A stretch of DNA of 64,000 bases from Aminithiophilus ramosus (GTDB taxonomy: Bacteria > Synergistota > Synergistia > Synergistales > Aminithiophilaceae). The notes beneath the pieces were generated by a model. The model was not told the origin of the DNA and made no database searches. It worked only from the letters and a program-made list of their open reading frames with translations. Positions 43,463 through 51,532 of this stretch are shown one piece after another; positions within the stretch are counted from its first letter, which is position 1; each line of letters opens with the position of its first letter. The translations under genes were made by a program, and so were the position numbers. The stretch is taken from positions 2,047,453-2,111,452 of the forward strand of contig NZ_CP072943.1 of assembly GCF_018069705.1 (NCBI RefSeq). The letters are read 5' to 3'.

Positions 43463-43908
43463 TCTTCCGCCTCCGCCGCCGTGAGGCGATGGGCGAGGAC
43501 GAAACCGAAGGAGGCCGAGGCGACGATCTGGCCGTCGACGCGCCCGACGGCCCTGACCTTGCCGACGCGGCCGCGGACGCGGGTCAGCTCGGCCGTCGTC
43601 ACGAGCTGATCGCCGGGGCGGACGGGACGACGGAACTTGGCCTCGTCGATGGTCGTGACGTAGGTGATCATCCCCTTCATCTCCGGGCTCTGACAGATCA
43701 TCATGGCCGCCACCTGTCCCATCGCCTCGAGGATGAGAACGCCGGGCATGACGGGCTCTCCGGGGAAATGGCCCTGAAAGAAGGGCTCATTGATGGAGAC
43801 GTTCTTGATCCCCACGGCGCGGAGGGGCTCCATCTCGACGATGCGGTCGACGAGGAGAAAGGGATAACGATGGGGCAGGTACTCCATGATCTTTCCGATA
43901 TCCATCAC
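43459..43908 (-). CDS. fabZ: 3-hydroxyacyl-ACP dehydratase
   Basis: 149 aa. Starts at a GTG (43908) overlapping the lpxC stop, or the adjacent ATG. Hot-dog fold with catalytic His and Glu: LPHRYPFLLVDRIVEM, GHFPGEPVMPGVLILEAMGQVAAM. Competes with lpxA/lpxD for 3-hydroxyacyl-ACP; the lpxC-fabZ-lpxA order is classical in diderms. Confidence 0.97.
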   Translation of the reverse strand: MMDIGKIMEYLPHRYPFLLVDRIVEMEPLRAVGIKNVSINEPFFQGHFPGEPVMPGVLILEAMGQVAAMMICQSPEMKGMITYVTTIDEAKFRRPVRPGDQLVTTAELTRVRGRVGKVRAVGRVDGQIVASASFGFVLAHRLTAAEAEE

Positions 43909-44744
43909 GAATCGACTCTCCCTTGCACGATAAAGGGCCTGAGACGCTCCACCAGAGCCTGATGGAGGTCGTGGCCCGCGGCGATGGCCAGGAAGTGGCC
44001 CTCCAGAGGACAGCCCAGCAGGGCCAGGTCGCCCACGAAATCGAGAATCTTGTGGCGGACGAACTCGTCATCATAGAGCAGGCCGCCGGGATTGAGAATC
44101 GCCCCCTCGCCGACGACGACGGCGTTCTCCAGGGTCCCCCCCCGGGCCAGCCCCCGGGACCGGAGGTCCTCCAGATCCCTCTCGAGACAGAAGGTCCGGG
44201 CCCGAGCGATCCGGTCCATGAAGGTCGACGGCGTCATCGACAGCGAGAGACGCCTCGTCCCGATGAGGGGGTTCTCGTAATCGATGACATAGGTCACCTG
44301 GAAACCCCGTCCGGGCAGGGCCGCCGCGAGACGGTCCCCCCACTGGACGACGAGGGGAAGCGGAACGGAGTAGACGTCGGCGGCCTCCTCCTTCTCGACG
44401 ATGCCGGCCTCCAGAAGGCGACCGGCGAAGAGGGCCGATCCTCCGTCGAGGACGGGCGGCTCGGGGCCGTCGAAGGAGAGGCGGACGTCGTCGATATCGA
44501 GCCCCCTCAGGGCGGCCAGCAGGTGCTCCACCGTCTGAACCCTGGCCCCGCCGGGGAAGATCAGCGTCGTTCCTCTCTCGTCGCCCCTCGTGACGAGCCT
44601 CTCGACGAGGGCCTCTTCGCCCTGACGGGCCAGAAGATAGCCCTGCCCCTCTCGGGGCGCGACGACGAGACGGCAGGGCTCTCCCCGGTGGAGGCCGACG
44701 CCGTCGAAGACGACGGGCCCCGCCAGGGTTCGGCGACGCCTCAT
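43905..44744 (-). CDS. lpxC: UDP-3-O-acyl-N-acetylglucosamine deacetylase
   Basis: 279 aa. Zinc-dependent committed step of lipid A synthesis. Zinc ligands: H in [11 protein letters not shown], and H/D in [16 protein letters not shown]; catalytic His in [15 protein letters not shown]-terminal [25 protein letters not shown] is diagnostic. Slightly short (E. coli ~305). ATGA overlap with lpxD. Confidence 0.97.
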   Translation of the reverse strand: MRRRRTLAGPVVFDGVGLHRGEPCRLVVAPREGQGYLLARQGEEALVERLVTRGDERGTTLIFPGGARVQTVEHLLAALRGLDIDDVRLSFDGPEPPVLDGGSALFAGRLLEAGIVEKEEAADVYSVPLPLVVQWGDRLAAALPGRGFQVTYVIDYENPLIGTRRLSLSMTPSTFMDRIARARTFCLERDLEDLRSRGLARGGTLENAVVVGEGAILNPGGLLYDDEFVRHKILDFVGDLALLGCPLEGHFLAIAAGHDLHQALVERLRPFIVQGRVDS

Positions 44745-45796
44745 TCCGTCCCCTCCCCTTCCAGGGCCGCCAGACGGGCCTCGAGATGGCGGACCCGCCG
44801 GAGAAGTTCGGGCAGCTTGGAGAGGGCCGCCTCCTCCCTCAGATGCTCTCTGTGATCGCGGGCGGGGAAACCGGAGACGACGGCTCCCGGGGCCACATCC
44901 CTGATGACGCCTCCGAGAGCGGCGACCTGAGCCCTCGCCCCGACGCGGACGTGATCCCTGACGCCGCTTCGGGCGGCCATCGCGACGCCCTCTTCGAGGA
45001 CGCAGCTGCCGGAGAGCCCCGTCTGGGCGACGATGACGCAGCGAGGCCCGACCTTGGCGTTGTGGCCGACGTGGACGTGATCGTCGATCTTGGTCCCGTC
45101 GCCGATGACCGTGTCGCCCACCGTACCCCTGTCGATGGTGACGCAGGCGCCGATCTCGACGTCGTCACCGATGCGGACGGCTCCCGTCTGGGGGATCTTC
45201 CTGTGCCCCCCGTCGAAATCGACGACGAAGCCGAAACCGTCGCTGCCGACGACGGTGCCGCCGTGAACGAGGACGTCGTCGCCGACGATCGTCCCCCGAT
45301 AGAAAGAGACCTGCGGCTCGACATGCGTCCGGCGGCCGACGACGGAACCGCGGCCGACATAGACCAGGGCCTCCAGGACGGCCCCCTCTTCGACGACGGC
45401 CCCCTCTTCGACGACGCAGAGGGGCCCCACGTGGGCTCCTTCGTCGACTCGGGCGCCGGGGGAGACGACGGCCCTCGGATCGATCCCGGCCGGAAAGGAG
45501 ACCTTCTCCCGGAAGAGGGCCAGCACATCGGGAAAGAGCGTTCTCGGGTCACCGACCTCGACGCCGAACCGCCCCCCGTCGAGCCAGCCGACGGGGGCGA
45601 CGAGGGGAACCGACGGTGCCATCCGCTCAAGAAGGGCTCTCTCCCAGACCACGCAGAGCCGCCCCTCTTCGGGCGCCTCCAGGGTCCCCACCCCCTCGAC
45701 GACGTAATCCTGCGGGCCGATGGCCTCTCCTCGAAGACGTTGGGCCAGATCGGCCAGAGTCATCTGCAACGGGGACGCCCCCCTTTCTTCCTTCAT
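44741..45796 (-). CDS. lpxD: UDP-3-O-(3-hydroxyacyl)glucosamine N-acyltransferase
   Basis: 351 aa if the ATG at 45796 is used, or 340 aa from 45763 ([10 protein letters not shown], matching the usual family N-terminus); neither has a strong ribosome site. An N-terminal uridine-binding domain (about 1-100) precedes hexapeptide repeats. The catalytic His is in [43 protein letters not shown] is the FxYxxxx-type substrate loop. A C-terminal coiled coil ([20 protein letters not shown]) ends the protein. Confidence 0.95.
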   Translation of the reverse strand: MKEERGASPLQMTLADLAQRLRGEAIGPQDYVVEGVGTLEAPEEGRLCVVWERALLERMAPSVPLVAPVGWLDGGRFGVEVGDPRTLFPDVLALFREKVSFPAGIDPRAVVSPGARVDEGAHVGPLCVVEEGAVVEEGAVLEALVYVGRGSVVGRRTHVEPQVSFYRGTIVGDDVLVHGGTVVGSDGFGFVVDFDGGHRKIPQTGAVRIGDDVEIGACVTIDRGTVGDTVIGDGTKIDDHVHVGHNAKVGPRCVIVAQTGLSGSCVLEEGVAMAARSGVRDHVRVGARAQVAALGGVIRDVAPGAVVSGFPARDHREHLREEAALSKLPELLRRVRHLEARLAALEGEGTE

Positions 45797-45804
45797 GAGA
45801 TCGG

Positions 45805-47034
45805 CTAGAGGTTGCCGATGGCCCGAAGGCTCAGGCGATCCTCGTCGCCGTTGTCGTAGTGCAGTTCGAGAGAGATGAACTCGGTGAGGCGGTAGCCGAG
45901 GCCGAAATTGTGATCGCTCTCCTCGCTGAAACGCCCCCAGAAATAGGGTTCCCCGACCCGTCCTCCCAGGGAAAGGCATCCCCATAGAAGGGAACCGGGA
46001 TAGACCGTTTCCACGCCGAGCCAGACGTCGCCCCAGGGACTCCAGCGAAATCCCCATCGGCTCTCCAGCTCGAAATCCTTCATTTCCACGATCCCCTCGT
46101 AATAGAGCTCCCCCTCCCACCAGCGGAAGAGCTGCGCCCTCCGTCCCAGATGAAGCCCCACTTCCGGGTAGCGATCGGCCGTCCCGGCGTAGGCCGAGGC
46201 CCAGGCCCAGAGCACGTAGCGACGGCTCTCGACGGAGACGTCGACGGCACTGATGCGTTCGGGCCTGAAATCGACGTCGACGCGGGCCGCCGTCCGCGAC
46301 ACGACGCGACGATCGGTGAGCCCCTCGCCGATCCAGGACTCGATCCGCGAGCGGTGATGGGCCAGCCAGGCCACGGGGAGTCCCAGAAGGGGCTCGAGCC
46401 CCTCGAGGACATTGTCCTTCAGGTCCGTCCTCAAAAGCGTCACGGGAAGGGTCGTCGAAACGAGGTGGGGATCGAAGGCCAGAAGAAGCGTTCCCTGAGG
46501 GGCGAAACGGACCTCCATCGTCCATTCGGCCTCCTCGGAGCGGAAGATCAGGGAAGAGGTCCAGCCCGGCAGGCATTCCCCGATGCGGTCGCGGACGGTC
46601 TCCTCCAAAGCCCTGCCGCACCAGGAAAGGGCCGCGGGAGGCAGCCCGTCGAGGAGAAGGGCCAGGGACGCCCGGATCCCCTCCAGGTCGGAGTCGAACC
46701 AGCCGTCCAGAGGGTCGGACAGATCGGGAGCGAAAAGGGCCACCTTCCATCGGACCGGTTCGAGAGCCACGAAAGACACCGTCGGCTCTCCCTTGAGAAT
46801 ATCGACCGACCCGATGGAATAGCCATCGAAGAGCCGTTCGGCGACGAGACGGAGGAGGCGGACCCGCCCCTCGTCAGCCTGTTCCGAGGGCATCTGCTCC
46901 CAGACGGCCCGGAGGCCGCGCTCCGCCAGGGGGAGGGACCACTCGGGCAGGCCTCTCACGGAGAGGGCCTCGGCCGGGCCAGCCAGAGAAAGGGCCGCGG
47001 CCAGAAGAAGCACCACGGCCATCCTCTCTCTCAT
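45805..47034 (-). CDS. Exported, probable outer-membrane beta-barrel protein, function unknown
   Basis: 409 aa from the ATG at 47034 with a signal peptide ([19 protein letters not shown]). No clear domain in the first ~230 residues; from about 235 alternating amphipathic strands rich in W, Y, G ([81 protein letters not shown]) look like a barrel or half-barrel. It lies where most diderms carry the chaperone gene skp/ompH (between bamA and lpxD) but has no Skp-like helices. Overlap and position suggest OMP/LPS biogenesis. Confidence 0.72.
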   Translation of the reverse strand: MRERMAVVLLLAAALSLAGPAEALSVRGLPEWSLPLAERGLRAVWEQMPSEQADEGRVRLLRLVAERLFDGYSIGSVDILKGEPTVSFVALEPVRWKVALFAPDLSDPLDGWFDSDLEGIRASLALLLDGLPPAALSWCGRALEETVRDRIGECLPGWTSSLIFRSEEAEWTMEVRFAPQGTLLLAFDPHLVSTTLPVTLLRTDLKDNVLEGLEPLLGLPVAWLAHHRSRIESWIGEGLTDRRVVSRTAARVDVDFRPERISAVDVSVESRRYVLWAWASAYAGTADRYPEVGLHLGRRAQLFRWWEGELYYEGIVEMKDFELESRWGFRWSPWGDVWLGVETVYPGSLLWGCLSLGGRVGEPYFWGRFSEESDHNFGLGYRLTEFISLELHYDNGDEDRLSLRAIGNL

Positions 47035-47050
47035 CTTGATTCGAGGCCGA

Positions 47051-48811
47051 TCAGAACATCTCGCCGAAGCCGAAATGGGTCTTCGTCTCCTCATCCCCTT
47101 CGGCAACGTCGAGACGGAGGTTGCCGATAGGCGTCCTCACGCGGACGCCGAAACCGAAGGCACCCTCCAGGTCGGAGAGGCTGTAGCTGCTGTGAATGCC
47201 CGTGGTCTGGGTGTTCCAGGCCATGCCTGTGTCGTAGAAAAGGACGAAGGAAAAGGCCTTTTCGATGGGAACGCGAACCTCCACGTTGGCCAGGAACATC
47301 TCGTCGCCCTTGAACTTGTCGTCGTCGAAACCCCGCAGCGTCGTTTTGCCGCCGATCTCGTACTGATCGGCCACGGGAAGGGTCCCGCTGGACCAGCCCG
47401 ATCGGACGCGGGCGGCGAGAATGATGGGATTGTCCTCGTCGCCGACCTTGGCGTCGAAAAGATCCTGAAGGAACCAGAGCGGCGTGTAGTAGCGGGCCTC
47501 GACCCAGTACTTGGTGTAGTCGTACTCGCCGCCGAGGACTTCGAAGGCCTTCTCGACGTTGACCGATTCGACGTCTCCCTTGGGGTAGCTCACCATCTCG
47601 TCGAGGGTGCTCCGCTTGACCGTACCCGTCACGGAGAAGGTCTTGCCGTCTTTGAGGTAGTCCCTCTTGAAATCGTCGAAGGAGCCCGTCCCCTTGTAGT
47701 TCTCCGTCGTGGCCCGGATATCCGTGTCACGCCAGTCGAGGGTGACGTACCAGCTGTAGAGCTCGTTGTGGAATTTCTTGCCCACGCCGACGTAGGCGCC
47801 GGTGCGGTCCTCCTCGTAGTCGTAGAGCTGGAGCGAGCCGTCGAGGTAGTAGTCCAGGTCTTCCCACTCGCGCTTGTAGACGCCGACACGCCAGGAATAG
47901 GTCTTGAAATCCATGTAGGGCTGCTCGTAGGAGATCCAGTACTGCTGGCGATCGCCCGTCTCGAAGCCGATGGAGGCCTTGTGGCCCAGACCCTGCCAGT
48001 TCGTGTCCTCGTAGCTGAGGCCGCCGCTCCAGCCGCTCTGAGAGCCGTGACCGAGAGAGATGCCGACGCGGCCCGTCTTCTGCTCGACGACGGTGAGGAC
48101 GAGATTGATCACCTCGGGCGACTCGGTGGGCTCGAAGCCGACGTTGACGTCCTCGAAATAGCCCATGCCCTGGATCCGGTTCAGCGAATGGCGGAGGACC
48201 GTCGAGTTGAAGATGTCGCCCGTCTTGACCTTGATCTCCCTCTCGATGACGCGCGTCCTCGTCCTCGTGTTGCCCTGGATGATGATCTCGCCGACGCGGG
48301 GCTCCATGATCTGGACGGTGACGACGCCTCCGTCGACCTGGACGTCGCCGATCTTGACGAGGACATAGCCGTCCTTCTGGTAGCGCTCCTGAATGCGCTG
48401 AAGGTCGTGACGGAAGAAGACGCGGTTGAAGACGTTGCCCTCGGCGGTGAAGACCAGCTCGTGGAGCTGCTCGTCGCTGTAGACCTCGTTCCCCTCGAAA
48501 CGGACCTCGGTCACGACGGGATTCTCCTGGACGACGAAGATGACGCCCAGTCCGGCGGGGAGGGACTCGACGCGGACGTCGACGAGAGAAAAGAAACCCA
48601 GGCTGTAGATGGCCTCGATGTCCTTGCGGACCTGCTCCCTGTCGATGGGATCGCCGGGTTTGGTCCCCACGACGCCCAAGATGTGGCTGGAAACGACCTG
48701 GCTGTTGCCTTCGACGTTGACGGCAGCGACAAGGGGCTCCTGTGCCCTCGCGACCAGGGGGAAAAGGGCGAGGAAGATAAAAAGGGCAAGGCCTGGGAAC
48801 AATCGTCGCAA
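47051..48811 (-). CDS. bamA: Outer membrane protein assembly factor BamA (Omp85), three-POTRA form
   Basis: 586 aa from a TTG at 48811 with GGAGAGGA upstream. Signal peptide (RLFPGLALFIFLALFPLVARA-Q). Three POTRA domains (about 25-98, 99-170, 171-250), each with the G-N core (VNVEGNSQV, VRFEGNEVY, IIIQGNTRT), compared with five in E. coli. C-terminal Omp85 barrel (about 255-586) with the strand-16/L6 motif TTLRGFDDDKF (RGF) and terminal Phe (FGFGEMF). Inserts beta-barrel proteins such as LptD. It is the first gene of the lipid A cluster. Confidence 0.95.
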   Translation of the reverse strand: MRRLFPGLALFIFLALFPLVARAQEPLVAAVNVEGNSQVVSSHILGVVGTKPGDPIDREQVRKDIEAIYSLGFFSLVDVRVESLPAGLGVIFVVQENPVVTEVRFEGNEVYSDEQLHELVFTAEGNVFNRVFFRHDLQRIQERYQKDGYVLVKIGDVQVDGGVVTVQIMEPRVGEIIIQGNTRTRTRVIEREIKVKTGDIFNSTVLRHSLNRIQGMGYFEDVNVGFEPTESPEVINLVLTVVEQKTGRVGISLGHGSQSGWSGGLSYEDTNWQGLGHKASIGFETGDRQQYWISYEQPYMDFKTYSWRVGVYKREWEDLDYYLDGSLQLYDYEEDRTGAYVGVGKKFHNELYSWYVTLDWRDTDIRATTENYKGTGSFDDFKRDYLKDGKTFSVTGTVKRSTLDEMVSYPKGDVESVNVEKAFEVLGGEYDYTKYWVEARYYTPLWFLQDLFDAKVGDEDNPIILAARVRSGWSSGTLPVADQYEIGGKTTLRGFDDDKFKGDEMFLANVEVRVPIEKAFSFVLFYDTGMAWNTQTTGIHSSYSLSDLEGAFGFGVRVRTPIGNLRLDVAEGDEETKTHFGFGEMF

Positions 48812-48857
48812 AGAAGATCCTCTCCTTCCGGAGCCTCGGTATGATGTCGATGAACTT

Positions 48858-49526
48858 TTACTGGACGACGACGACGCCCTCGTCCCTAAGGGCCCTCTGC
48901 CCCACCTGAAGAAGGCGGAGAAGGTCCTCCGCCGTCGGCTCGTCGTCGGCCTTCACGGCGACGACGGGATCCCTTCGGGAGGAGCTTTGAGAGGGGACGC
49001 TCTCCTCGACGGCCTCCTCCCCCGCCCGGACGAAGCGGGTATCGGTGGGGGCGAACCGTTCCTCTCCGACGGCGGGAGAAAGCCCCTCGTCGGGAAGCCG
49101 CCGCGCCTCCGCCGCCTCGATCCTCTCGGGAGGGACCTCGGCGAGGGCCGGGCCTCCCCCGGGCATGCGGAGGGCGTCAAGGAGCCTTTTCTCGTCGGGA
49201 GTGACGATCTCGACCATGGAGCCCGACGCCGTGAAAAGCGGAGAAAGACTCCTCTCCGGGCCTCGAGGAGAACCGGCCGGATGGGAGAGGAGCGCGACGA
49301 GCAAAAGAGAGGTCAGGGCCACCCGCAGGGTCGCCCGAGAGGCGCCGATCCGGCGGGAGGGCTCCCCCAGCAGGCGATCGCTCAGGGCGCGGCGCGTCTC
49401 CTCCATCTCGGCCCGAGCGCAGTCCAGCTCGGCTATGGCCGCCGCCCAAAGCCGACCCTCGCAGGCAGCCGTACAGCGATCAAGCCACCGCCTGATTCTC
49501 TCGATGCGCCGTTCCACCTCAACCAC
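48858..49526 (-). CDS. Single-pass membrane protein next to a sigma factor, function unknown
   Basis: 222 aa. A helical N-terminal cytoplasmic part (VERRIERIRRWLDRCTAACEGRLWAAAIAELDCARAEMEETRRALSDRLL, about 3-56) is followed by one transmembrane segment (LRVALTSLLLVALLSHPAG, about 67-85) and an extracytoplasmic Pro/Glu-rich remainder. Located 24 bp downstream of the sigma-factor gene, with which it is probably cotranscribed. The topology suits an anti-sigma factor, but there is no zinc-binding HxxxCxxC motif. Confidence 0.7.
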   Translation of the reverse strand: MVEVERRIERIRRWLDRCTAACEGRLWAAAIAELDCARAEMEETRRALSDRLLGEPSRRIGASRATLRVALTSLLLVALLSHPAGSPRGPERSLSPLFTASGSMVEIVTPDEKRLLDALRMPGGGPALAEVPPERIEAAEARRLPDEGLSPAVGEERFAPTDTRFVRAGEEAVEESVPSQSSSRRDPVVAVKADDEPTAEDLLRLLQVGQRALRDEGVVVVQ

Positions 49527-49550
49527 CCCCGAACCGTTCCTGCTTTTATA

Positions 49551-50159
49551 TTATCCCCGGGCCTCCCCCTCCTGTGGACTGTCGATCCCCAGCCAACTTC
49601 GGAGTCTGGCGAGAGCCCGCCGCTGAAGCCGGTAGATGTGGCTGACATCGACACCACGCTCGCCGGCCACCTCTCGGGCCTTCTTGCCCTCCAGGACGAG
49701 GGCCTCGACGATCTCCGACTCCGACTTGGGCAGCTTGGGCAGGGCGGCCTCGAGAGCCAGAAGCCACTCGAAGCTCTCCGAAGAGAACGTCTCGTCCTCC
49801 AGGACCAGGTCGTCGACGTCGACGGGAAGAGGCGCACGGGCCTCGACGCGCTGGAGAAAGTTGGCCATGCGGCCTCGCACGCGATAGAAGGCGAAGGTGG
49901 AAAAGCGGATGTTTTTGCTTCGGTCGAAGCGGTCGACGGCGGTGATGAGGGCGACCATCCCCTCCTGGATCAGGTCGGGGTACCGGGAGGAATCGACGCG
50001 GAAATGGCGTCGGGCGAGCCAGAAGACGAAAGGGCGATGAGCCAGGATCAGGGTCTCACGGGCCGCTTCATCCCCCGCGGCGGCCCTTTCCCAAAGGCGA
50101 TCCTCCTCCTCCTTGCTGATACGCTGATCTTGACTGTCGTCGCGACGCGAGGCGTCCAT
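49551..50159 (-). CDS. Sigma-70-family RNA polymerase sigma factor
   Basis: 202 aa. Region 2: HRPFVFWLARRHFRVDSSRYPDLIQEGMVALITAVDRFDRSKNIRFSTFAFYRVRGRM (about 40-100). The region 4-like helix-turn-helix is KKAREVAGERGVDVSHIYRLQRRALARL (about 155-185). It is longer than typical ECF factors and lacks region 1.1/3 of the primary sigma, so a FliA/SigF/SigH-like or specialised factor. The regulon is unknown; its neighbour is a membrane protein and bamA follows. Confidence 0.88.
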   Translation of the reverse strand: MDASRRDDSQDQRISKEEEDRLWERAAAGDEAARETLILAHRPFVFWLARRHFRVDSSRYPDLIQEGMVALITAVDRFDRSKNIRFSTFAFYRVRGRMANFLQRVEARAPLPVDVDDLVLEDETFSSESFEWLLALEAALPKLPKSESEIVEALVLEGKKAREVAGERGVDVSHIYRLQRRALARLRSWLGIDSPQEGEARG

Positions 50160-50192
50160 CGGCCAGCCTCCTGACTTCGGAAAATATCCCCT

Positions 50193-50201
50193 ATTCTAGC
50201 A
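50193..50201 (-). promoter_or_regulatory. Extended -10 promoter of the sigma-factor gene
   Basis: TGC-TAGAAT on the minus strand (TGC 50201-50199, TAGAAT 50198-50193), 34 bases upstream of the ATG and after the histidine-phosphatase stop. No strong -35 is present, which extended -10 promoters do not need. Confidence 0.4.
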
Positions 50202-50219
50202 GTTCCCGAGGGAAAAGGC

Positions 50220-50873
50220 CTATCTCGGAAGAGGAATGGCGTCGATCAGGGCCTCCTCGACGAGCAGATGAGCCTGGTCGTTGGAAAAGGCCAGAGTGGG
50301 CTCGGCGTCCCAGACGTCGACGGCCGTGAGGGCGCAGTTGTCCTGGCGGATTTTCCAGACCAGATCGGGAGGCAGGCGAAGGAGAGAGGCCAGGGCGGCC
50401 CTGATCGTGCCGCCGTGGCAGACGACGAGATAGGTCCCCTCGCCCTCGTGCAGCAGGGGAGCGAGGGCCTTGCCGACGCGGTCGACGGCGCTCAGGAAAG
50501 GCTCCCCTCCGGGAGGCTCGACGGAAAAGGGATCTTCGCGCCAGGCCCGGTAGAGATCGCCGTGACGCTCCATGACCTCGGCGACCGACAAGCCCTCCCA
50601 GAGGCCGAAATCGAGTTCGGCCAGCTGGGGCGAGTATGTCGTCGGAGGCGCCTCGAGGAGGGAGGAGCTCACGAGGGAGGCCGTCTCGACGGCCCGGACG
50701 AGGGGACTGGCGACGATCCGGACCAGCGGCTCCCTCTTCAGGCGGAGGCCCAGGCGTCGTGCCTGCTCCCGCCCCCCGTCGTCGAGGGGGACATCCGTCG
50801 TCCCCTGGTAGCGGAAGGTCCTGTTCCAATCCGTCCTGCCGTGGCGGGCCAAAAGAAGTCTTCTGTGTTTCAC
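50220..50873 (-). CDS. Histidine phosphatase / phosphoglycerate mutase-like
   Basis: 217 aa from a GTG at 50873 (GGAGGTG upstream); the frame to 51059 crosses the tRNA genes and is spurious. RHG motif LLLARHGRTDWN, then VASPLVRAVETASLV, ELDFGLWEGLSVAEVMERH and a second His in VVCHGGTIRAALASLL. This family includes cofactor-dependent PGM, CobC and sugar phosphatases; the substrate cannot be assigned. Confidence 0.9.
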   Translation of the reverse strand: MKHRRLLLARHGRTDWNRTFRYQGTTDVPLDDGGREQARRLGLRLKREPLVRIVASPLVRAVETASLVSSSLLEAPPTTYSPQLAELDFGLWEGLSVAEVMERHGDLYRAWREDPFSVEPPGGEPFLSAVDRVGKALAPLLHEGEGTYLVVCHGGTIRAALASLLRLPPDLVWKIRQDNCALTAVDVWDAEPTLAFSNDQAHLLVEEALIDAIPLPR

Positions 50874-50955
50874 GTCAGCACCTCCGAAAGGAGTCGCGGG
50901 GCGCGGAAAGGGGGAAAAGGCGCCCCGTCTCGAGTGCGCAAGAGGCCGCACGAAA

Positions 50956-50987
50956 CAAGGGGCCGCGGGAAGACCCGCGACCCCTTG
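50956..50987 (-). terminator. Terminator of the tRNA operon
   Basis: Long hairpin (CAAGGGG-C-CGCGGG / CCCGCG-A-CCCCTTG with one C/A mismatch, loop of 4) 11 bases after the tRNA-Thr CCA, followed on the minus strand by TTTCG. Confidence 0.65.
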
Positions 50988-50998
50988 CCGATACGCGA

Positions 50999-51074
50999 TG
51001 GAGCCGGTGTGCGGACTTGAACCGCAGACCTGCGCATTACGAGTGCGCTGCTCTACCAACTGAGCTACACCGGC
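50999..51074 (-). tRNA. tRNA-Thr (CGT anticodon)
   Basis: 76 nt including an encoded CCA. Acceptor GCCGGTG/CACCGGC, D-arm AGCTCAGTTGGTAGAGCA, anticodon stem-loop GCGCA-CTCGTAA-TGCGC with anticodon CGT, T-arm TGCGGTTCAAGTCCGCA. Third gene of a Lys-Glu-Thr operon. Confidence 0.97.
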
Positions 51075-51078
51075 GGAA

Positions 51079-51154
51079 TGGCGGTCCCAACGGGATTCGA
51101 ACCCGTGCCGCAGCCTTGAAAGGGCTGTGTCCTAGGCCACTAGACGATGGGACC
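51079..51154 (-). tRNA. tRNA-Glu (TTC anticodon)
   Basis: 76 nt including CCA. Acceptor GGTCCCA/TGGGACC, anticodon arm CAGCC-CTTTCAA-GGCTG (TTC), T-arm ACGGGTTCGAATCCCGT. Only 4 bp from tRNA-Thr and 6 bp from tRNA-Lys. Confidence 0.97.
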
Positions 51155-51160
51155 CCAACA

Positions 51161-51236
51161 TGGTGAGCCGTGTGGGATTCGAACCCACGACACCCGGATT
51201 AAAAGTCCGGTGCTCTACCGACTGAGCTAACGGCTC
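51161..51236 (-). tRNA. tRNA-Lys (TTT anticodon)
   Basis: 76 nt including CCA. Acceptor GAGCCGT/ACGGCTC, anticodon arm CCGGA-CTTTTAA-TCCGG (TTT), T-arm GTGGGTTCGAATCCCAC. First gene after the operon promoter. Confidence 0.97.
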
Positions 51237-51252
51237 AAGGCAAGCGCAGACC

Positions 51253-51281
51253 ACTATACAGAGGGAGGCGGTCCCTGTCAA
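51253..51281 (-). promoter_or_regulatory. Near-consensus promoter of the tRNA operon
   Basis: TTGACA (51281-51276), 17-base spacer, TATAGT (51258-51253) on the minus strand. Transcription would start about ten bases before tRNA-Lys. Upstream, 51282-51508, nothing else was recognised. Confidence 0.88.
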
Positions 51282-51508
51282 GACATGCCGCGCGCCGCCG
51301 TTCCCATCGTATTACAGGAATCCCCCCGCGACAAGTCCCGAAAGGAGGCCCGGATCGGCGGTCTCCACAGGACGGCTTCCGTCGGGCCCGCCGATTCGGG
51401 GACCTCTCGAAGCACCCCGTCGGCCGGCTTGGGACGGGTCCTTCAGCGCCACGGCCGCCCTGACGGAGCTTCTCCTCTTAAGCTGTCCGCGGATTCAGGG
51501 GAGGGGAC

Positions 51509-51532
51509 GAAAAGTCAGAGGGGCCACCCCTC
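51509..51532 (-). terminator. Possible terminator overlapping the argH stop codon
   Basis: GAGGGG-TGG-CCCCTC hairpin whose 3' arm runs into the argH stop, followed by ACTTTTCG on the minus strand. Short (6 bp), so moderate support only. Confidence 0.45.

Noticed and set aside
47036..48844. 602-aa plus-strand frame opposite bamA
   Set aside because: Shadow, no recognisable motif; bamA motifs are all on the minus strand.
50874..51059. N-terminal extension of the histidine phosphatase through tRNA-Thr
   Set aside because: Would be translated from tRNA sequence; GTG at 50873 has a ribosome site and begins the RHG domain.
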